Numbered from the stretch's first letter, positions 1 through 9,450 are shown. The stretch is DNA of 64,000 bases from Symbiodinium kawagutii (GCA_009767595.1 VSDK01027134.1:56212-120211), one strand, 5' to 3'. Notes: generated by a model not told the origin, from the letters alone. Made by a program: numbers and translations.

Positions 1-196
1 AGGTCATGTAGGACATCATGCTGCATCATGAAATGGGGATGGCTCTAATTTGTGAATCGATTGTCGATCATGATTTGGGTATGACTCAACGCAGCGGCTA
101 TAGCCAACGTTGAAGATCCATTGTGTTGTTGACTCCTTTCCCCATGTATGAGATATGATGATCGGGCTTGGATGGGACAGATGAGCAACCTCAAGC

Positions 197-484
197 ATGC
201 AAGGCTTGGGGTTCAGTCAACCATTGGTGTCCCGATGCCGTTGCCATTCTGACGATGTTTCTGTAGTTGTTTGGCGATGCTCATTTGGTTTCGTGACAAA
301 TCACAAGAGTATGGGTGATGGTGGAAAGGACCTGTCACTGTTAAACTACGAGCTCGAAATCCCAATCGCAATCAAGAATGATAGGCTGTTTCACAATAGT
401 GTTGGTCGAACAACCTTTGCAGAACATGTCCCAACACCTGAAAGACCAACTTTGCGGGCACGGTTGCTTTTATCCGAAGCTTGA
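197..484 (+). CDS. Open reading frame, hypothetical
   Basis: A 95-codon ATG frame. Its last 40 codons look more protein-like than the first part. I see no domain, signal peptide or clear splice acceptor. It may be a chance frame, because stops are rare in this DNA. Confidence 0.15.
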   Translation: MQGLGFSQPLVSRCRCHSDDVSVVVWRCSFGFVTNHKSMGDGGKDLSLLNYELEIPIAIKNDRLFHNSVGRTTFAEHVPTPERPTLRARLLLSEA

Positions 485-589
485 ACATGAGGGTTCTTTT
501 CCTTGAAGAAATCATCATTTAAGCACCTGACTAACCATCAGTTGACCACCTTACCATCATCCGACCATCTTAGTATCCTATCTCCACAG

Positions 590-839
590 CCCATGGCCTT
601 ACGAAGATCACCACGGGGCTCAGGTGGCTACGGAGAAGGAGAAGGTCTGGTACCACAAGTGTCCTTCCAGGGGCAAGGAGCCAGCCGAGCCAGCCGAGCT
701 GTAGAGGGAAACCTACCTCCCCTTCCATCGCTGGGAGGACTGCAAGCCTTGGCCTGGCAACACGAAGTTGACCATCCCCTTCGGACCGGATCAGAAGTTG
801 AGGCTGGGAGACCTGGAAGGGGCTGGTTGGAGTAGTGGA
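590..839 (+). pseudogene. Candidate exon with an in-frame TAG
   Basis: A good acceptor (ctatctccacag, ending at 589) opens a frame beginning WPYEDHHGAQV. It continues through a segment rich in W, C, P and K, including FHRWEDCKPWPGN and TIPFGPDQKLRL, to a TGA at 843. One TAG (702-704) interrupts the frame between two equally protein-like halves. That could mean a decayed exon, an unrecognised small intron or a sequencing error. No family is recognised. The other two frames are also partly open but have poorer, repetitive composition. Confidence 0.35.
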
Positions 840-1174
840 GATTGAGTCGTTGCTTCCACTTGTAGATTCACCTGGTGAAAATGCAGATTTTGCAGCTGAA
901 TCGAGGGGAATCCATGAACGTTCAGAAAACTCTCAGGAATCAATGCTTGGTGACTAAAACATCTTGGGCTGATCATGTTGGGTCGGGGTGACTCATTTTC
1001 ACATTGGCATTACTTGGAATAAAACCCTCAGATCAGGTTCTCGTTGATGATGAGCTGGATCGTGGTAACATCCCCACAGACACCATTGTGGGGCCACCGC
1101 TCAGTTTTCCACGAATGTCGAGTAAAATGATTGACTCGTTCTTTCTGAACCATCAGCACGGATGATCATCTCAG

Positions 1175-1222
1175 CACGTGAGCAATATTTTGTCTGGTGA
1201 GTTGAAACAACGGTTGATACTT
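1175..1222 (+). CDS. Candidate exon left of an F2 element
   Basis: After the acceptor catctcag (ends 1174) the frame reads HVSNILSGELKQRLIL, a short helix-like segment. It runs directly into the F2 element at 1223. If the element and one copy of its ACTT duplication are removed, the frame continues into 1340-1468. Function unknown. Confidence 0.35.
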
Positions 1223-1335
1223 GGCTGTGGGTCAAAACCCTGTACCCCTGGTTCCCCATCATTAACCAATGTTTTCCCTATAGTTTTGTTGGTTATTATC
1301 CACCATTATTGGTTGGTTAATATTGACCCATAGCC
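1223..1335. mobile_element. F2 inverted-repeat element, copy 1
   Basis: A 113-bp element with imperfect terminal inverted repeats (GGCTGTGGGTCAA at the left; the reverse complement TTGACCCATAGCC at the right). The flanking 4-bp direct repeat is ACTT (1219-1222 and 1336-1339). The interior resembles the other F2 copies (TACCCCTGGTTCCCCATCAT ... ATTGGTTGGTTAATATT). It has no coding capacity, so it is a MITE-like non-autonomous element. Confidence 0.85.
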
Positions 1336-1339
1336 ACTT

Positions 1340-1468
1340 GTCAATGACTGCGGTTGCTGCTTGTTTTTGGATGCTGCATTGCTGGCCACGAACGGCGCAG
1401 GCCGCGGGATGATGCCAATTGGATCATCGATGAGGGCGGCTGCTGCATTTGGTACGACGAGCCGGACT
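1340..1468 (+). CDS. Candidate exon right of an F2 element
   Basis: Continues the frame of 1175-1222 once F2 is removed exactly between its ACTT duplications: VNDCGCCLFLDAALLATNG, then a small-residue stretch, to a TGA at 1469. A second frame over 1345-1488, with WIIDEGGCC and YDEPDLIKQALS, is just as protein-like, so the true frame is uncertain. GT-AG splicing inside the element would give a third frame. Function unknown. Confidence 0.35.
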
Positions 1469-1500
1469 TGATCAAACAGGCACTGAGCTGAGCTGATGTG

Positions 1501-1601
1501 GTGGTTTCTCAGAATAGGGGACCCAAAAAATGGCTGGTTTACTACTATAAATGGTTTATAATGGATGATTTGGGGGGTCCCCTATGGCTTGAGAAACACC
1601 C
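1501..1601. mobile_element. F1 inverted-repeat element, copy 1
   Basis: GTGGTTTCTC at the left and GAGAAACACCC at the right are inverted repeats, and the adjoining sequence AGAATAGGGGACCC / GGGGGGTCCCCTATGG extends the pairing. It is flanked by the direct repeat ATGTG (1496-1500 and 1602-1606). F1 is the most numerous small repeat family in this window. Confidence 0.85.
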
Positions 1602-1608
1602 ATGTGAG

Positions 1609-1704
1609 TGAGCGCCTCACAGTTGGTACGGGGCCGAAGTGCAAGTCGGGCAAGTGTTGAGATCTCTTCAGCCAAGCTACTTCATGTGTCAACCACTTCA
1701 ATGG
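1609..1704 (+). CDS. Candidate exon between two F1 elements
   Basis: An open frame from gtgag|TG at 1609. It encodes SASQLVRGRSASRASVEI then SSAKLLHVSTTS, a Ser/Arg-rich helix-like segment. It ends at G|GT (1704/1705), the left border of the next F1 element. Joining it to 1799 in phase 1 keeps the frame open. No family recognised. Confidence 0.45.
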
Positions 1705-1798
1705 GTCTTTCTGAAAATAGGGGACCCCAAAAATGGTGGGTTTATCACCAGAAATGGGTAATGAAGGATGATAGCTGGGGGTCTCCTATGACTTTGAG
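1705..1798 (+). mobile_element. F1 element copy 2, intron-like (GT...AG)
   Basis: This F1 copy starts GTCTTTCTG and its splice-like right border is TTTGAG. The full element continues to 1803, and its terminal bases AAACC would lie in the next exon. Near-duplicate flanks are ATGG (1701) and ATCG (1804). Excision as a 94-bp GT-AG intron joins 1609-1704 to 1799-1992 in phase. The borders are seen; the splicing is inferred. Confidence 0.6.
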
Positions 1799-1992
1799 AA
1801 ACCATCGAATCACTGAATTCTTCCGTGTTTTGCTTCGTTCCGTGGCCACATCCCCATGTCCCTCCCAGAGATCTGCAGGTGGAAAAGCGCATTGGGATGC
1901 CCATGAAGGTCATGGACCCTGAGGCTCCGCGATAGCAACCGCTGCCGGAAGGGACGAAACCTGCGCGCCCTGAGAAATTCTACAGCCATTTT
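1799..1992 (+). pseudogene. Candidate exon downstream of F1, with one in-frame TAG
   Basis: In phase with 1609-1704 across the F1 element. The frame reads ETIESLNSSVFCFVPWPHP, then DLQVEKRIGMPMKVMDPEA. A TAG at 1933-1935 interrupts it, after which the same frame continues QPLPEGTKPARPEKFYSHFG to a possible donor GTGATAG at 1993. This is the second good exon candidate with one in-frame TAG (see 702). A different frame (SAGGKAHWDAHEGHG) ending at a donor near 1907 avoids the stop. Confidence 0.4.
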
Positions 1993-2280
1993 GGTGATAG
2001 CAGATGTGGGTGACCATTTCATGGATCATTGGGGTTGATTTCCAGCTTTTTCACCAGCGATTTTTGTGGGATGCTGTGGAACGACCAACGTTCTCATTGG
2101 TTACAAGGGGATAGGAGTTGGAGGTACACTGTGGACACCTTCTGCAAGATTCGGCGGTAAAAACCCTTCTGGAATTGCCACAATTGAAGCCATAATTCAA
2201 AATTAGAAGGACAGAGATCCGGAATTCCACGCCTATTTTGTTATTTGGGGAACTTTTAGTAATAGGGAGAAGGGATTATA

Positions 2281-2332
2281 AACCAACCACAACTTTGGGG
2301 TTCCCAAACTGGCTTGAGAAACCACCATACGG
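2281..2332 (+). mobile_element. F1 right-half fragment
   Basis: AACTTTGGGGTTCCC...GGCTTGAGAAACCACC matches the right arm of F1 with no left arm upstream. It is followed at 2333-2410 by a diverged F2-like stretch (CCCCCATTATTGTTGGTTATTG). Confidence 0.5.
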
Positions 2333-2480
2333 TTGGTATATATCCCCCATTATTGTTGGTTATTGTCCCCAGCTTTATCAACCATTGAACACCATTAACC
2401 ATTTAGAACCCCATCGTTTCCTGTCAATCAGTAAGCCCCACTAACCACCTGGCTATGTACCCTACCTGTATGTCAATCAG

Positions 2481-2588
2481 CCTCCCAGCGGTTCCTGTTG
2501 AGGACTTCAGTGTGCCCGGCGTTCTGGAGAGTCCTTTGGGCGAAGCTGGAAAGAAGCGCCTGAAGAAGGTCTGCCTGTGGCTGCGCCG
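2481..2588 (+). CDS. Candidate exon, hypothetical
   Basis: Acceptor tgtcaatcag (ends 2480) and donor CGCCG|GTGACA (2588/2589). The frame reads LPAVPVEDFSVPGVLESPLG followed by the basic stretch EAGKKRLKKVCLWLRR, with no stop until after the donor. It is one of the cleanest exon candidates in the first 5 kb. No family recognised. Confidence 0.5.
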
Positions 2589-2756
2589 GTGACATCCTGG
2601 TCTACCAGAGACATAGTGTGACGCTAGTGGCAACCGAAAGTCATAAATCATCGATCCACTTGTTGAGTTGTTTCTCTGCGAGTACTTATGCAAGTGTTTG
2701 TGTGGGTGTTTATCAAATAGGCGATCCCCCCAATCATTCAAGATCAATCATCTTTC

Positions 2757-2813
2757 TGGTAGTTACAGTAATAAACCATACATTTTTTGGGTCCACTAAT
2801 TTCAGAAACCGTC
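2757..2813 (+). mobile_element. F1 right-half fragment
   Basis: CAGTAATAAACCATACATTTTTTGGGTCC...TTTCAGAAACC matches the right half of F1. The downstream frame in the usual F1 phase stays open for about 38 codons, but its composition suggests simple sequence. Confidence 0.4.
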
Positions 2814-2899
2814 ATGTGTCTACCTATCTACTCATCTATCCATCTAGCTTTCCAGCCATTTGTTTGTCAATGGGTGGATCCATGTATACGTATTCATAG

Positions 2900-3850
2900 T
2901 CATGTATACACTGGTTTGTAGGGATTGCGTTTGCCGTGAAGATGGATGCTTATACGGATACCAGGTTCAACAGCCACGAAGGTATAGAGCTAGTAACAGT
3001 GTCGGAATAGTTTTTTCTAAAGATTTTCGTATGCCAAGAAGGAATGATTTCCCTTCTCTTTGCATATATTGCACTCAAATAGTGCGTATGTCCACACAGA
3101 TAGATGTATCTATGTGTTCCTGAAACCTAAATGCTGCCCATATTGAATACTGCCCATATTGAATATTCTACAACAGGGGTCATTGGGCTTCCCCCACATG
3201 TGTTCATAAGTGCAACCATGTGTGGAGAGGGTGTCACAAGCAAAGTAGAGCAAGGCCATCAGTCGCCATGGCCCCAGCAGTTGGTTCCATTCTGTAGATG
3301 TTAAACTGGGGATGTCGGCACCTTTGGCTATGGACAGCCCCATGTTTCAACCCACTACTTTCGGTCAGGGAAGATCCCACGCAGAACATCAACAAAAGGT
3401 ACAGTATGATTTTATCTATTGGACATAGCCCATTATTTCTGGGCTTCAGCTTGAATTCATGGGCGTGTCCTGACATGACTCAATACGGTCATACCATCTA
3501 TGTGGGAATTTCCATCAAACCAGTCATTCGTGGTGATATGGCTGTGGGATTGCCCGAGCTGTGAAGACATCCCACAATCATCACTACACAAGTCCAACTG
3601 TTGGGTTGTTCACCTTTGTTTGGGATGATGTCTTGACCCTTTCGCCTGGTCCCCAGCGTTCAACGGTTGGTCATCATCCCCTATCCAATGTACCCGCTAC
3701 AGCGATTTTGTGAACCATTAGACTTGGTTTATTGATCATCAAGAATCATTTATCAATCATTTCAACCAGCTAATAAACCCAGATACGTCCCTTATTGACC
3801 ATTCGTTGGCCATGACTTAACCAGCCAATAACCCGAAGCCGCGGGGGTTT
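2900..3850. other. Stretch without supported gene
   Basis: Contains a short direct duplication (ATACTGCCCATATTGAATA-like, 3135-3170) and AACCAT-rich degenerate sequence from 3700. Open frames such as 3298-3564 lack splice signals and convincing composition. Confidence 0.5.
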
Positions 3851-3853
3851 CAG

Positions 3854-3927
3854 GCAGAGGTGGTCAAGGAGCCGCCCAGCCGAAGAGCTCAGATGAGAAA
3901 AAAGGAGGCGCCAGGGTGGGGGCCGCC
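3854..3927 (+). CDS. Candidate exon, GC-rich
   Basis: Acceptor gggggtttcag (ends 3853) and donor GCCGCC|GTGATG (3927/3928). Two frames are open: one basic and Pro/Glu-rich (QAEVVKEPPSRRAQMRKKEA), one Gly/Ala-rich (GGQGAAQPKSSDEKKGGARV). The GC content stands out sharply from the AT-rich flanks. Function unknown. Confidence 0.4.
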
Positions 3928-3954
3928 GTGATGAATGAGGCGGCTTGAATGGTG

Positions 3955-4130
3955 GTTTAATGGTGGTTTAATGGTGGTTAATGGTTAGTAATAAGGGATA
4001 ATAAGCAAGAATCATAGGGAAGATATACCAACTATATGGTGCTTTCATGGTGGAAAATATTGGTTAATAAAACTGGGGATAAGTTCACTAGCAATAAAGC
4101 TGGGGATATATACCAACTATAGGGTGCTCA
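3955..4130. repeat. Short degenerate tandem repeats, F2-like
   Basis: TGGTTTAATGGTGG repeats at 3951-3985. They are followed by partial F2-like motifs, including AATAAAGCTGGGGATATATACC and AACTATAGGGTGC. Confidence 0.45.
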
Positions 4131-4175
4131 TGAGGAACCCTACAGCTATGGTTTGTTTCATTCCTATTGATGCTT

Positions 4176-4223
4176 AGTCAACTGGATGACAACTGGGGGT
4201 ACCCTATGACTTGAGAAACCCCC
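4176..4223 (+). mobile_element. F1 right-half fragment
   Basis: ACTGGATGACAACTGGGGGTACCCTATGACTTGAGAAACC matches the F1 right arm. The downstream frame in the usual F1 phase (E)TPIWMVFSFGLRFLRQQKT stays open for 19 codons, so this fragment could still supply an acceptor. Confidence 0.5.
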
Positions 4224-4550
4224 ATCTGGATGGTGTTTAGCTTTGGACTACGATTTTTGCGTCAACAAAAAACATGATTTTGGTGCTGTTGGGTAGCTTT
4301 TAGACTTCTTTTTCCATTTGTTGGACCAGTTTGGACTGGGAATTTGACCGATTTTGCTGGGAAGCCCATGTTTTTTGGATTCATGACCGATGGTTTGAGC
4401 AATGCCGCCCATTTGTAGGCATGATCGATTTCTGAACTGAAAAGTAGCTTTTGAATATATGAGCTCGAATCACTGAGGTTTTCATGTGGGAACGCTGCAC
4501 AAGAACCAAATTTGGAAACCCTACAGCCCAGGATGAGCATGACATGTGAG

Positions 4551-4690
4551 CATTTGTGGCTGCTGGGAGATCGAGGGAATTGCTGATAGAACAAGTGACC
4601 GCCAATGGCACCTTGCTCTGCTAAGGCACCACACACAGCTCAGGCCCCAACACGAGCTCGTGGAACAGTCTGGAAAGATCTCTGAATGGT
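4551..4690 (+). CDS. Candidate exon, hypothetical
   Basis: The frame reads ICGCWEIEGIADRTSDRQW, then HLALLRHHTQLRPQHELVEQ, ending near SGK. The second half is helix-like and hydrophilic. An upstream AG lies at 4549-4550; the donor is uncertain (GAATG|GTGG near 4687). No family recognised. Confidence 0.45.
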
Positions 4691-4949
4691 GGTTTATGCT
4701 TGTTTGCTGTGCTTATGCCCCGTTTACAAGAACCATTTATGCGGAATATGCCCCTATTACCCTTGTTATAAGCTTATAAATCACTTGCAAGTGAACCATT
4801 GAAAAGTGATACGCAGCTATTACATGCTATTACCATGAATGACTGATTTATCAGTGGAATACCCCTATTGCAAGCAATAACCAGCCACTACCGTACTCCA
4901 AATCGTTGGCTTGACGGCCACTATGACTATCATAATTAACCATCATTTC

Positions 4950-5052
4950 GTGGTTTCTCAAAATTAACCCTAAATCACCCCTCGATTAACCATTTAAACT
5001 ATTTACAGCAATGAATCAACAGCTTTAGGAGGTCTCTATTTTGAGAAACCAC
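4950..5052. mobile_element. F1 element, complete, with 6-bp duplication
   Basis: Perfect terminal inverted repeats GTGGTTTCTC / GAGAAACCAC, flanked by CATTTC (4944-4949 and 5053-5058). The interior has diverged and has lost the G-run. It sits in AT-rich presumed intron. Confidence 0.85.
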
Positions 5053-5059
5053 CATTTCG

Positions 5060-5900
5060 CCACTACTAATTGTTAGCCATCAGTGACTCCATGACCATCG
5101 TTGGCCTATTGATCATTCCAAGTCATCAGCACGACGAGTCTTCGTTTTGCTTCTTGTCATTGTTGTTGATCACTGGGCAATACGGGCTGTTATCGAAGTT
5201 GTCAACAACAATGACAACTACTATGGCATTGTTGTCTCATACAACTACTTAGTAAATTAGATACAACAATGAGTCTGATCAGAATGAGCCATATTACAAT
5301 TCTCAATGACCCATAGTCAACAACCATGATGAGTAGTCTTCATCAAGAACTATGATCAATAACCAGAATCCACTAGCATCGATAGTCACAATCAATTAGC
5401 ATCATTAACCACCATAAATGATTAATATCCAATGTTACCTCAATCCATCAATAGCCATTATCATTAACCATCTAATGTGGTCATGAGCGCTATAATTTGA
5501 AATAATCATGGATAACCATTATCAGCAACCATAATTCAAAAAACCATGCATCATCAACCATTGTCAATAGCCACTATATATTATTAGTATGATATCTACT
5601 AAATCATCCTTCATAAGAACACTATAGATTACTCAACCATCGTACTAACCATCCTACTGAATCATTATTAATAGCCACTATAGCCATGTGTAAAAATCAC
5701 CGGTGTCCATTACATCAATCACTGGTCACTAATGTCCAAAATCGATCACTATAATGATCGTCATAAATCAAATACATCAACCATCAGTTAGTATAGTTCT
5801 TACTAATCTATAGATCAATAGCCATTGACCATTGTTAATAGCCTATGAATGGTACTACACCACCCGTGTCCACCATAGATCACTATGACCAACACCCACA
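5060..5900. repeat. AACCAT-rich degenerate simple sequence
   Basis: About 800 bp of CAT/ACC/TAA triplet-like sequence (AACCATCATTAACCAT variants) with no credible exon. The same texture recurs in many presumed introns of the window. Confidence 0.6.
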
Positions 5901-5916
5901 CCATCCACGCGGTCAG

Positions 5917-6003
5917 GAGGCGGCCGTGGTGGTCTATGGCTCTAAGAAGGGCGACAAGACCATGGCGATGTCGGCCAAGCACACCACGGTGGGGATCGCT
6001 GGG
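5917..6003 (+). CDS. Candidate exon, hypothetical
   Basis: Acceptor ggtcag (ends 5916), then a GC-rich frame EAAVVVYGSKKGDKTMAMS...HTTVGIAG ending at a donor GTGGGA (6004). It has the look of a beta-strand/loop protein segment. It is followed directly by the GAT microsatellite. No family recognised. Confidence 0.5.
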
Positions 6004-6028
6004 GTGGGATTGAACCTTGAACCATCCA

Positions 6029-6074
<46 letters not shown>

Positions 6075-6075
6075 C

Positions 6076-6121
<46 letters not shown>

Positions 6122-6165
6122 ATCATGATTATTATTATTGTTATTATTATTACTATTATCATTGT
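6029..6165. repeat. GAT/TTA trinucleotide microsatellite
   Basis: About 30 near-perfect GAT units (one GAC), passing into ATT/ATC units. It gives spurious poly-Asp, poly-Met and poly-Ile frames on both strands. Confidence 0.95.
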
Positions 6166-6216
6166 AAATGTTATTTTTATTATCATTGGTTTATTTATTG
6201 GAGTGGTAAAAGCCAG

Positions 6217-6425
6217 CGCTGCTGGAGAAAGTCGAGGCGCTCCAAGAGCGCAGTAGGTCAAACCCTCGGGTCCTGAGACAAAGGACACCATCCGGTGGTA
6301 TTGCTGAGCTCCGCGGCAGAAGGGTGCAGATTTCTGAAGCATTTGATCAACACGGATCTATCATTGAGCACAATTCTTCTTCAACATTGAACACCGTGCA
6401 AAGCATTCGCAACTTTTTGTGCTGT
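6217..6425 (+). CDS. Candidate exon, coiled-coil-like start
   Basis: Acceptor aaaagccag (ends 6216). The frame reads LLEKVEALQERSRSNPRVLR, QRTPSGGIAELRGRRVQISE and AFDQHGSIIEHNSSSTLNTV, then about nine residues to a TGA at 6426. The heptad-like Leu pattern at the start suggests a coiled coil. This is one of the longest uninterrupted, well-balanced frames in the window. Not recognised as a family. Confidence 0.55.
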
Positions 6426-6681
6426 TGAGATTGTTCGGCAATATATAACTCAAAATAGGATCCAACACTATTCTTTACTGTGATTTCTATTGATCTAACA
6501 CTACCTCCGTGCCCATGAGAGTACCCTGCTCTAAGGCACTTCACCTTGGCAGCATGCCATTCGGTTAGGTACAATATCAGTGGCCCCAACAGCGACTCAG
6601 TGAATCCTGTAGCTGACCTTGATGGAGATCCTCTTAGGTTGGGTTGCCACCAGGAACTTGGTTGGTTGTGAACCATGGCAG

Positions 6682-6863
6682 GATGCGAAATCATTCGAGC
6701 TTGCAAGATTGGTTGGCACCCATTGCTTCTACGTCGCCGAAAAAAATCTTGTTTGTAGAGTCATCCCACGAGACGGGGGTTACTCGTCGTCCTTACCTTG
6801 GGGGTCACCCATCCCCCTAGCCATCCGGCTTGTCGCTTGGGGCGATGGAAGCTGGTCCAAGGG
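6682..6863 (+). CDS. Candidate exon, hypothetical
   Basis: Acceptor accatggcag (ends 6681). The frame reads DAKSFELARLVGTHCFYVAE, KNLVCRVIPRDGGYSSSLPW, GSPIPLAIRLVAWGDGSWSK, ending near a donor GTGGGG (6864). It has an alternating hydrophobic pattern with Trp and Cys, typical of a folded domain. Among the most convincing coding segments here, but I cannot assign a family. Confidence 0.55.
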
Positions 6864-6899
6864 GCGGTGGGGTTGAGAGTTACCATATAGCACAGCGGT

Positions 6900-7740
6900 T
6901 TCCCTGTCGATCCACCAGGGTCTCAGGGGGTTGCTCAGCACTACTATCCAATAGCAGCCGCTTTTGTTGCCACTGTTATTGTTGACCTATATTTTGGTAA
7001 TCATATCATCCAAAAATATGGTTGGATCCAATAACAGTGGTCAGTACTACTATCCAATAGCAACCATTGTTGACCACTATTGACCACTACAATTGCGAAC
7101 AACCATCCATCATCAACAATCAACCATTATCGAGCATCATTGACCATCATTTCACCAGCTCATCATCAGCAGCAGCTGCAGCAGCAGCAGTCAACCATTC
7201 CCAACGTGCTATTTCTAACCAGAATGGACCGTCGTTAGCCATGCAAAAGTCATATAACCATCATTCGACCATTCATTCACTGCCCATTCACCATCATCAA
7301 CCATAATGTAAATCATCAACATCATCAACCAATACGATCAACATCATCAATCATCATCAATGATCACTAACCATCGGTTCAACCCTTATGATCCATTACT
7401 ATTGACAATGGACCAATATGATTAACCATCAGTTAACCATCCTGAACCCATATCTTGTGATGTGATTTTGCTGTTATGTGAGGGGTGCAACCACTGTTTG
7501 AGAGAAAACAGTGTAAATACCAGTCGTTCATGACCATTTCTCGTGAACAAATCACTCCTCCATGAGGCCCCGTTCTGTTTTTTTCTTTTTACCGTCCTTA
7601 ACCCATCTTTAATCCATCCTCAAGCCATCCTTCACCATCCTTAACCCTATCTTTAGAAACCATGGATGTTTAACTGTTGGTTGATTATGGTTGATTAACG
7701 TCCACCATTTTCTGCTTAAATCATTGACCATTACAGTATC
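6900..7740. repeat. AACCAT-rich degenerate sequence with a CAG run
   Basis: Presumed intron. It holds a short CAG/CTG run (7163-7191) inside AACCAT/ATC-rich sequence and a dispersed duplicated phrase (CACTATTGACCACTA). No exon supported. Confidence 0.55.
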
Positions 7741-7750
7741 CACTATGCAG

Positions 7751-7871
7751 ACCACGTGTCACGTCGTGACCGGTCAGGCCTTGGCTCCCGTGGTGGGCGA
7801 GTTGGCAGCCTTGGAAAAGGAAATCCAGTGCCTCGTTGGGCGAAGAACGCGCGCCACGTTGGGATTGTTGG
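7751..7871 (+). CDS. Candidate exon, hypothetical
   Basis: Acceptor ccactatgcag (ends 7750). The frame reads TCHVVTGQALAPVVGELAAL, then EKEIQCLVGRRTRATLGL, with a donor GTGGTG at 7872. A helix-forming Ala/Leu/Glu segment dominates. No family recognised. Confidence 0.5.
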
Positions 7872-8040
7872 GTGGTGGTTTTTAGATCAAGCTATGGGGG
7901 GATCATAAGCAACGAACAATAGCCTATTGGTTATGATCATTATTGGTCAACATTTGGTTAATACGCAACTGTATGCGGGTTTTAAATGGAATTATAGTAG
8001 TAAGTAGATCTATATCTGGGGGAGAATAACCAACTATATG

Positions 8041-8157
8041 GCTAATTATGGGTCAATATTGATCAACCAACTAATGAATGGGGTATAGTCACCAACAAGT
8101 AAGGAAAACAATGGTCAATGATGGGGAACAGGGGTACAGGGTTTTGCCCCAGCCATA
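8041..8157 (-). mobile_element. F2 element, reverse orientation
   Basis: GGCTAATTATGGGTCAATATT at the left and TTTTGCCCCAGCC at the right are degenerate F2 termini. The flanking direct repeat is ATAT. The interior matches F2 in reverse complement (AATGATGGGGAACAGGGGTACAGGG). Confidence 0.75.
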
Positions 8158-8318
8158 TGGGGGCTCTATATGGAATGACAGTGGTTAATAACAGCCCTCG
8201 CATATGTGTCGATAAGGATTCTAATAGGTAGGCCAAGAGTGGCAAGCATGAGTTTCAATGATGCTTAGTGATGGGTGTAGCCATAATTATTTGCCATTGT
8301 TTCCCTCCCCGTTGTGAC

Positions 8319-8369
8319 CATCATCATCATCATCACCACCATCATCATCATCATCATCATCACCACCAG

Positions 8370-8407
<38 letters not shown>

Positions 8408-8911
8408 CCACCANNNNNNNNNNNNNNNNNNNNNNNNNNNNNNNNNNNNNNNNNNNNNNNNNNNNNNNNNNNNNNNNNNNNNNNNNNNNNNNNNNNNNNN
8501 NNNNNNNNNNNNNNNNNNNNNNNNNNNNNNNNNNNNNNNNNNNNNNNNNNNNNNNNNNNNNNNNNNNNNNNNNNNNNNNNNNNNNNNNNNNNNNNNNNNN
8601 NNNNNNNNNNNNNNNNNNNNNNNNNNNNNNNNNNNNNNNNNNNNNNNNNNNNNNNNNNNNNNNNNNNNNNNNNNNNNNNNNNNNNNNNNNNNNNNNNNNN
8701 NNNNNNNNNNNNNNNNNNNNNNNNNNNNNNNNNNNNNNNNNNNNNNNNNNNNNNNNNNNNNNNNNNNNNNNNNNNNNNNNNNNNNNNNNNNNNNNNNNNN
8801 NNNNNNNNNNNNNNNNNNNNNNNNNNNNNNNNNNNNNNNNNNNNNNNNNNNNNNNNNNNNNNNNNNNNNNNCATCATCATCATCATCATCATCATCATCG
8901 TGATCATCATC

Positions 8912-8943
<32 letters not shown>

Positions 8944-8982
8944 CATCATCATCGTGATCATCGTGATCATCATCTCATCATC

Positions 8983-9014
<32 letters not shown>

Positions 9015-9074
9015 CGTCATCATCATCATCATCATCATCATCACCATCATCACCATCATCATCATCATCATCAG
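8319..9074. repeat. ATC microsatellite containing an assembly gap
   Basis: CAT/ATC units from about 8319 to 9074, interrupted by 458 N (8414-8871). The gap lies wholly within the repeat, so its true length is unknown. All frames across it (poly-His, poly-Ile, poly-Ser) are artefacts. Confidence 0.97.
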
Positions 9075-9247
9075 CAAAATTATTTTTGTTCAGCTTTTGC
9101 GGATGTTCACAGCCACATGTCGTTGTCAGTAGGCCAGCAGCTACTGATCTACTGATCAGTTGGATGGTTTGGCGGTGTGAAGTGTGTCAGGACCTAGCAG
9201 CAATTCCAGCCGGAACAAGCGGCAAAGACCCTCCTAAATGACTAGTG

Positions 9248-9346
9248 GGATCAGAACTGGCAGGGAAATATGATGACCAGTTCTTTGAGAGTCCCCGTTC
9301 TTGTAGATGTCTCTTACATGATTCTTGGATGCAAGAGTAGCGGACA
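9248..9346 (+). CDS. Candidate exon, hypothetical
   Basis: The frame reads SELAGKYDDQFFESPRSCRC, then LLHDSWMQE, to a TAG. A competing frame (SLRVPVLVDVSYMILGCKSS) runs to the F5 element border CTG|GTAAAC at 9355. Which is real is undecided. Confidence 0.35.
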
Positions 9347-9348
9347 AC

Positions 9349-9450
9349 CTCTGGTAAACCAACCTGGCAATAGAACATCCACCATTTTTTGGTGTTTTCT
9401 CTGGGTTTCATTGTAAAATATGGTCCATATCAAGGTTAGTTTACCGGAGG
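9349..9450. mobile_element. F5 inverted-repeat element, copy 1
   Basis: CCTCTGGTAAACCAACCTGG at the left pairs with the right end AAGGTTAGTTTACCGGAGG. About 100 bp, non-coding. The same termini occur at 34446 and 39990. Confidence 0.65.

Noticed and set aside
1345..1488. Frame ...WIIDEGGCC...YDEPDLIKQALS as the coding frame
   Set aside because: It has no upstream continuation: TGA lies just before and the F2 join favours another frame. Not excluded.
1608..1922. Continuous 104-codon frame through the F1 element
   Set aside because: The middle third is the translated F1 element (GLSENRGPQKWWVYHQKW), which recurs as VSQNRGTPK at other F1 copies and is transposon DNA, not protein.
1982..2002. 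Relic of the dinoflagellate spliced leader (TAGCCATTTTGGCTCAAG) at ACAGCCATTTTGGTGATA and at 11126-11140
   Set aside because: Only about 10-11 contiguous matches, with no downstream CTCAAG; consistent with chance.
5845..6342. Poly-Asp (143 codons) and poly-Ile (175 codons) frames
   Set aside because: Generated by the GAT microsatellite; only the non-repeat part 5917-6003 is kept as an exon candidate.
8268..9241. Long poly-His, poly-Ile, poly-Ser, poly-Met and poly-Asp reading frames
   Set aside because: They translate the ATC microsatellite and run through the N gap.
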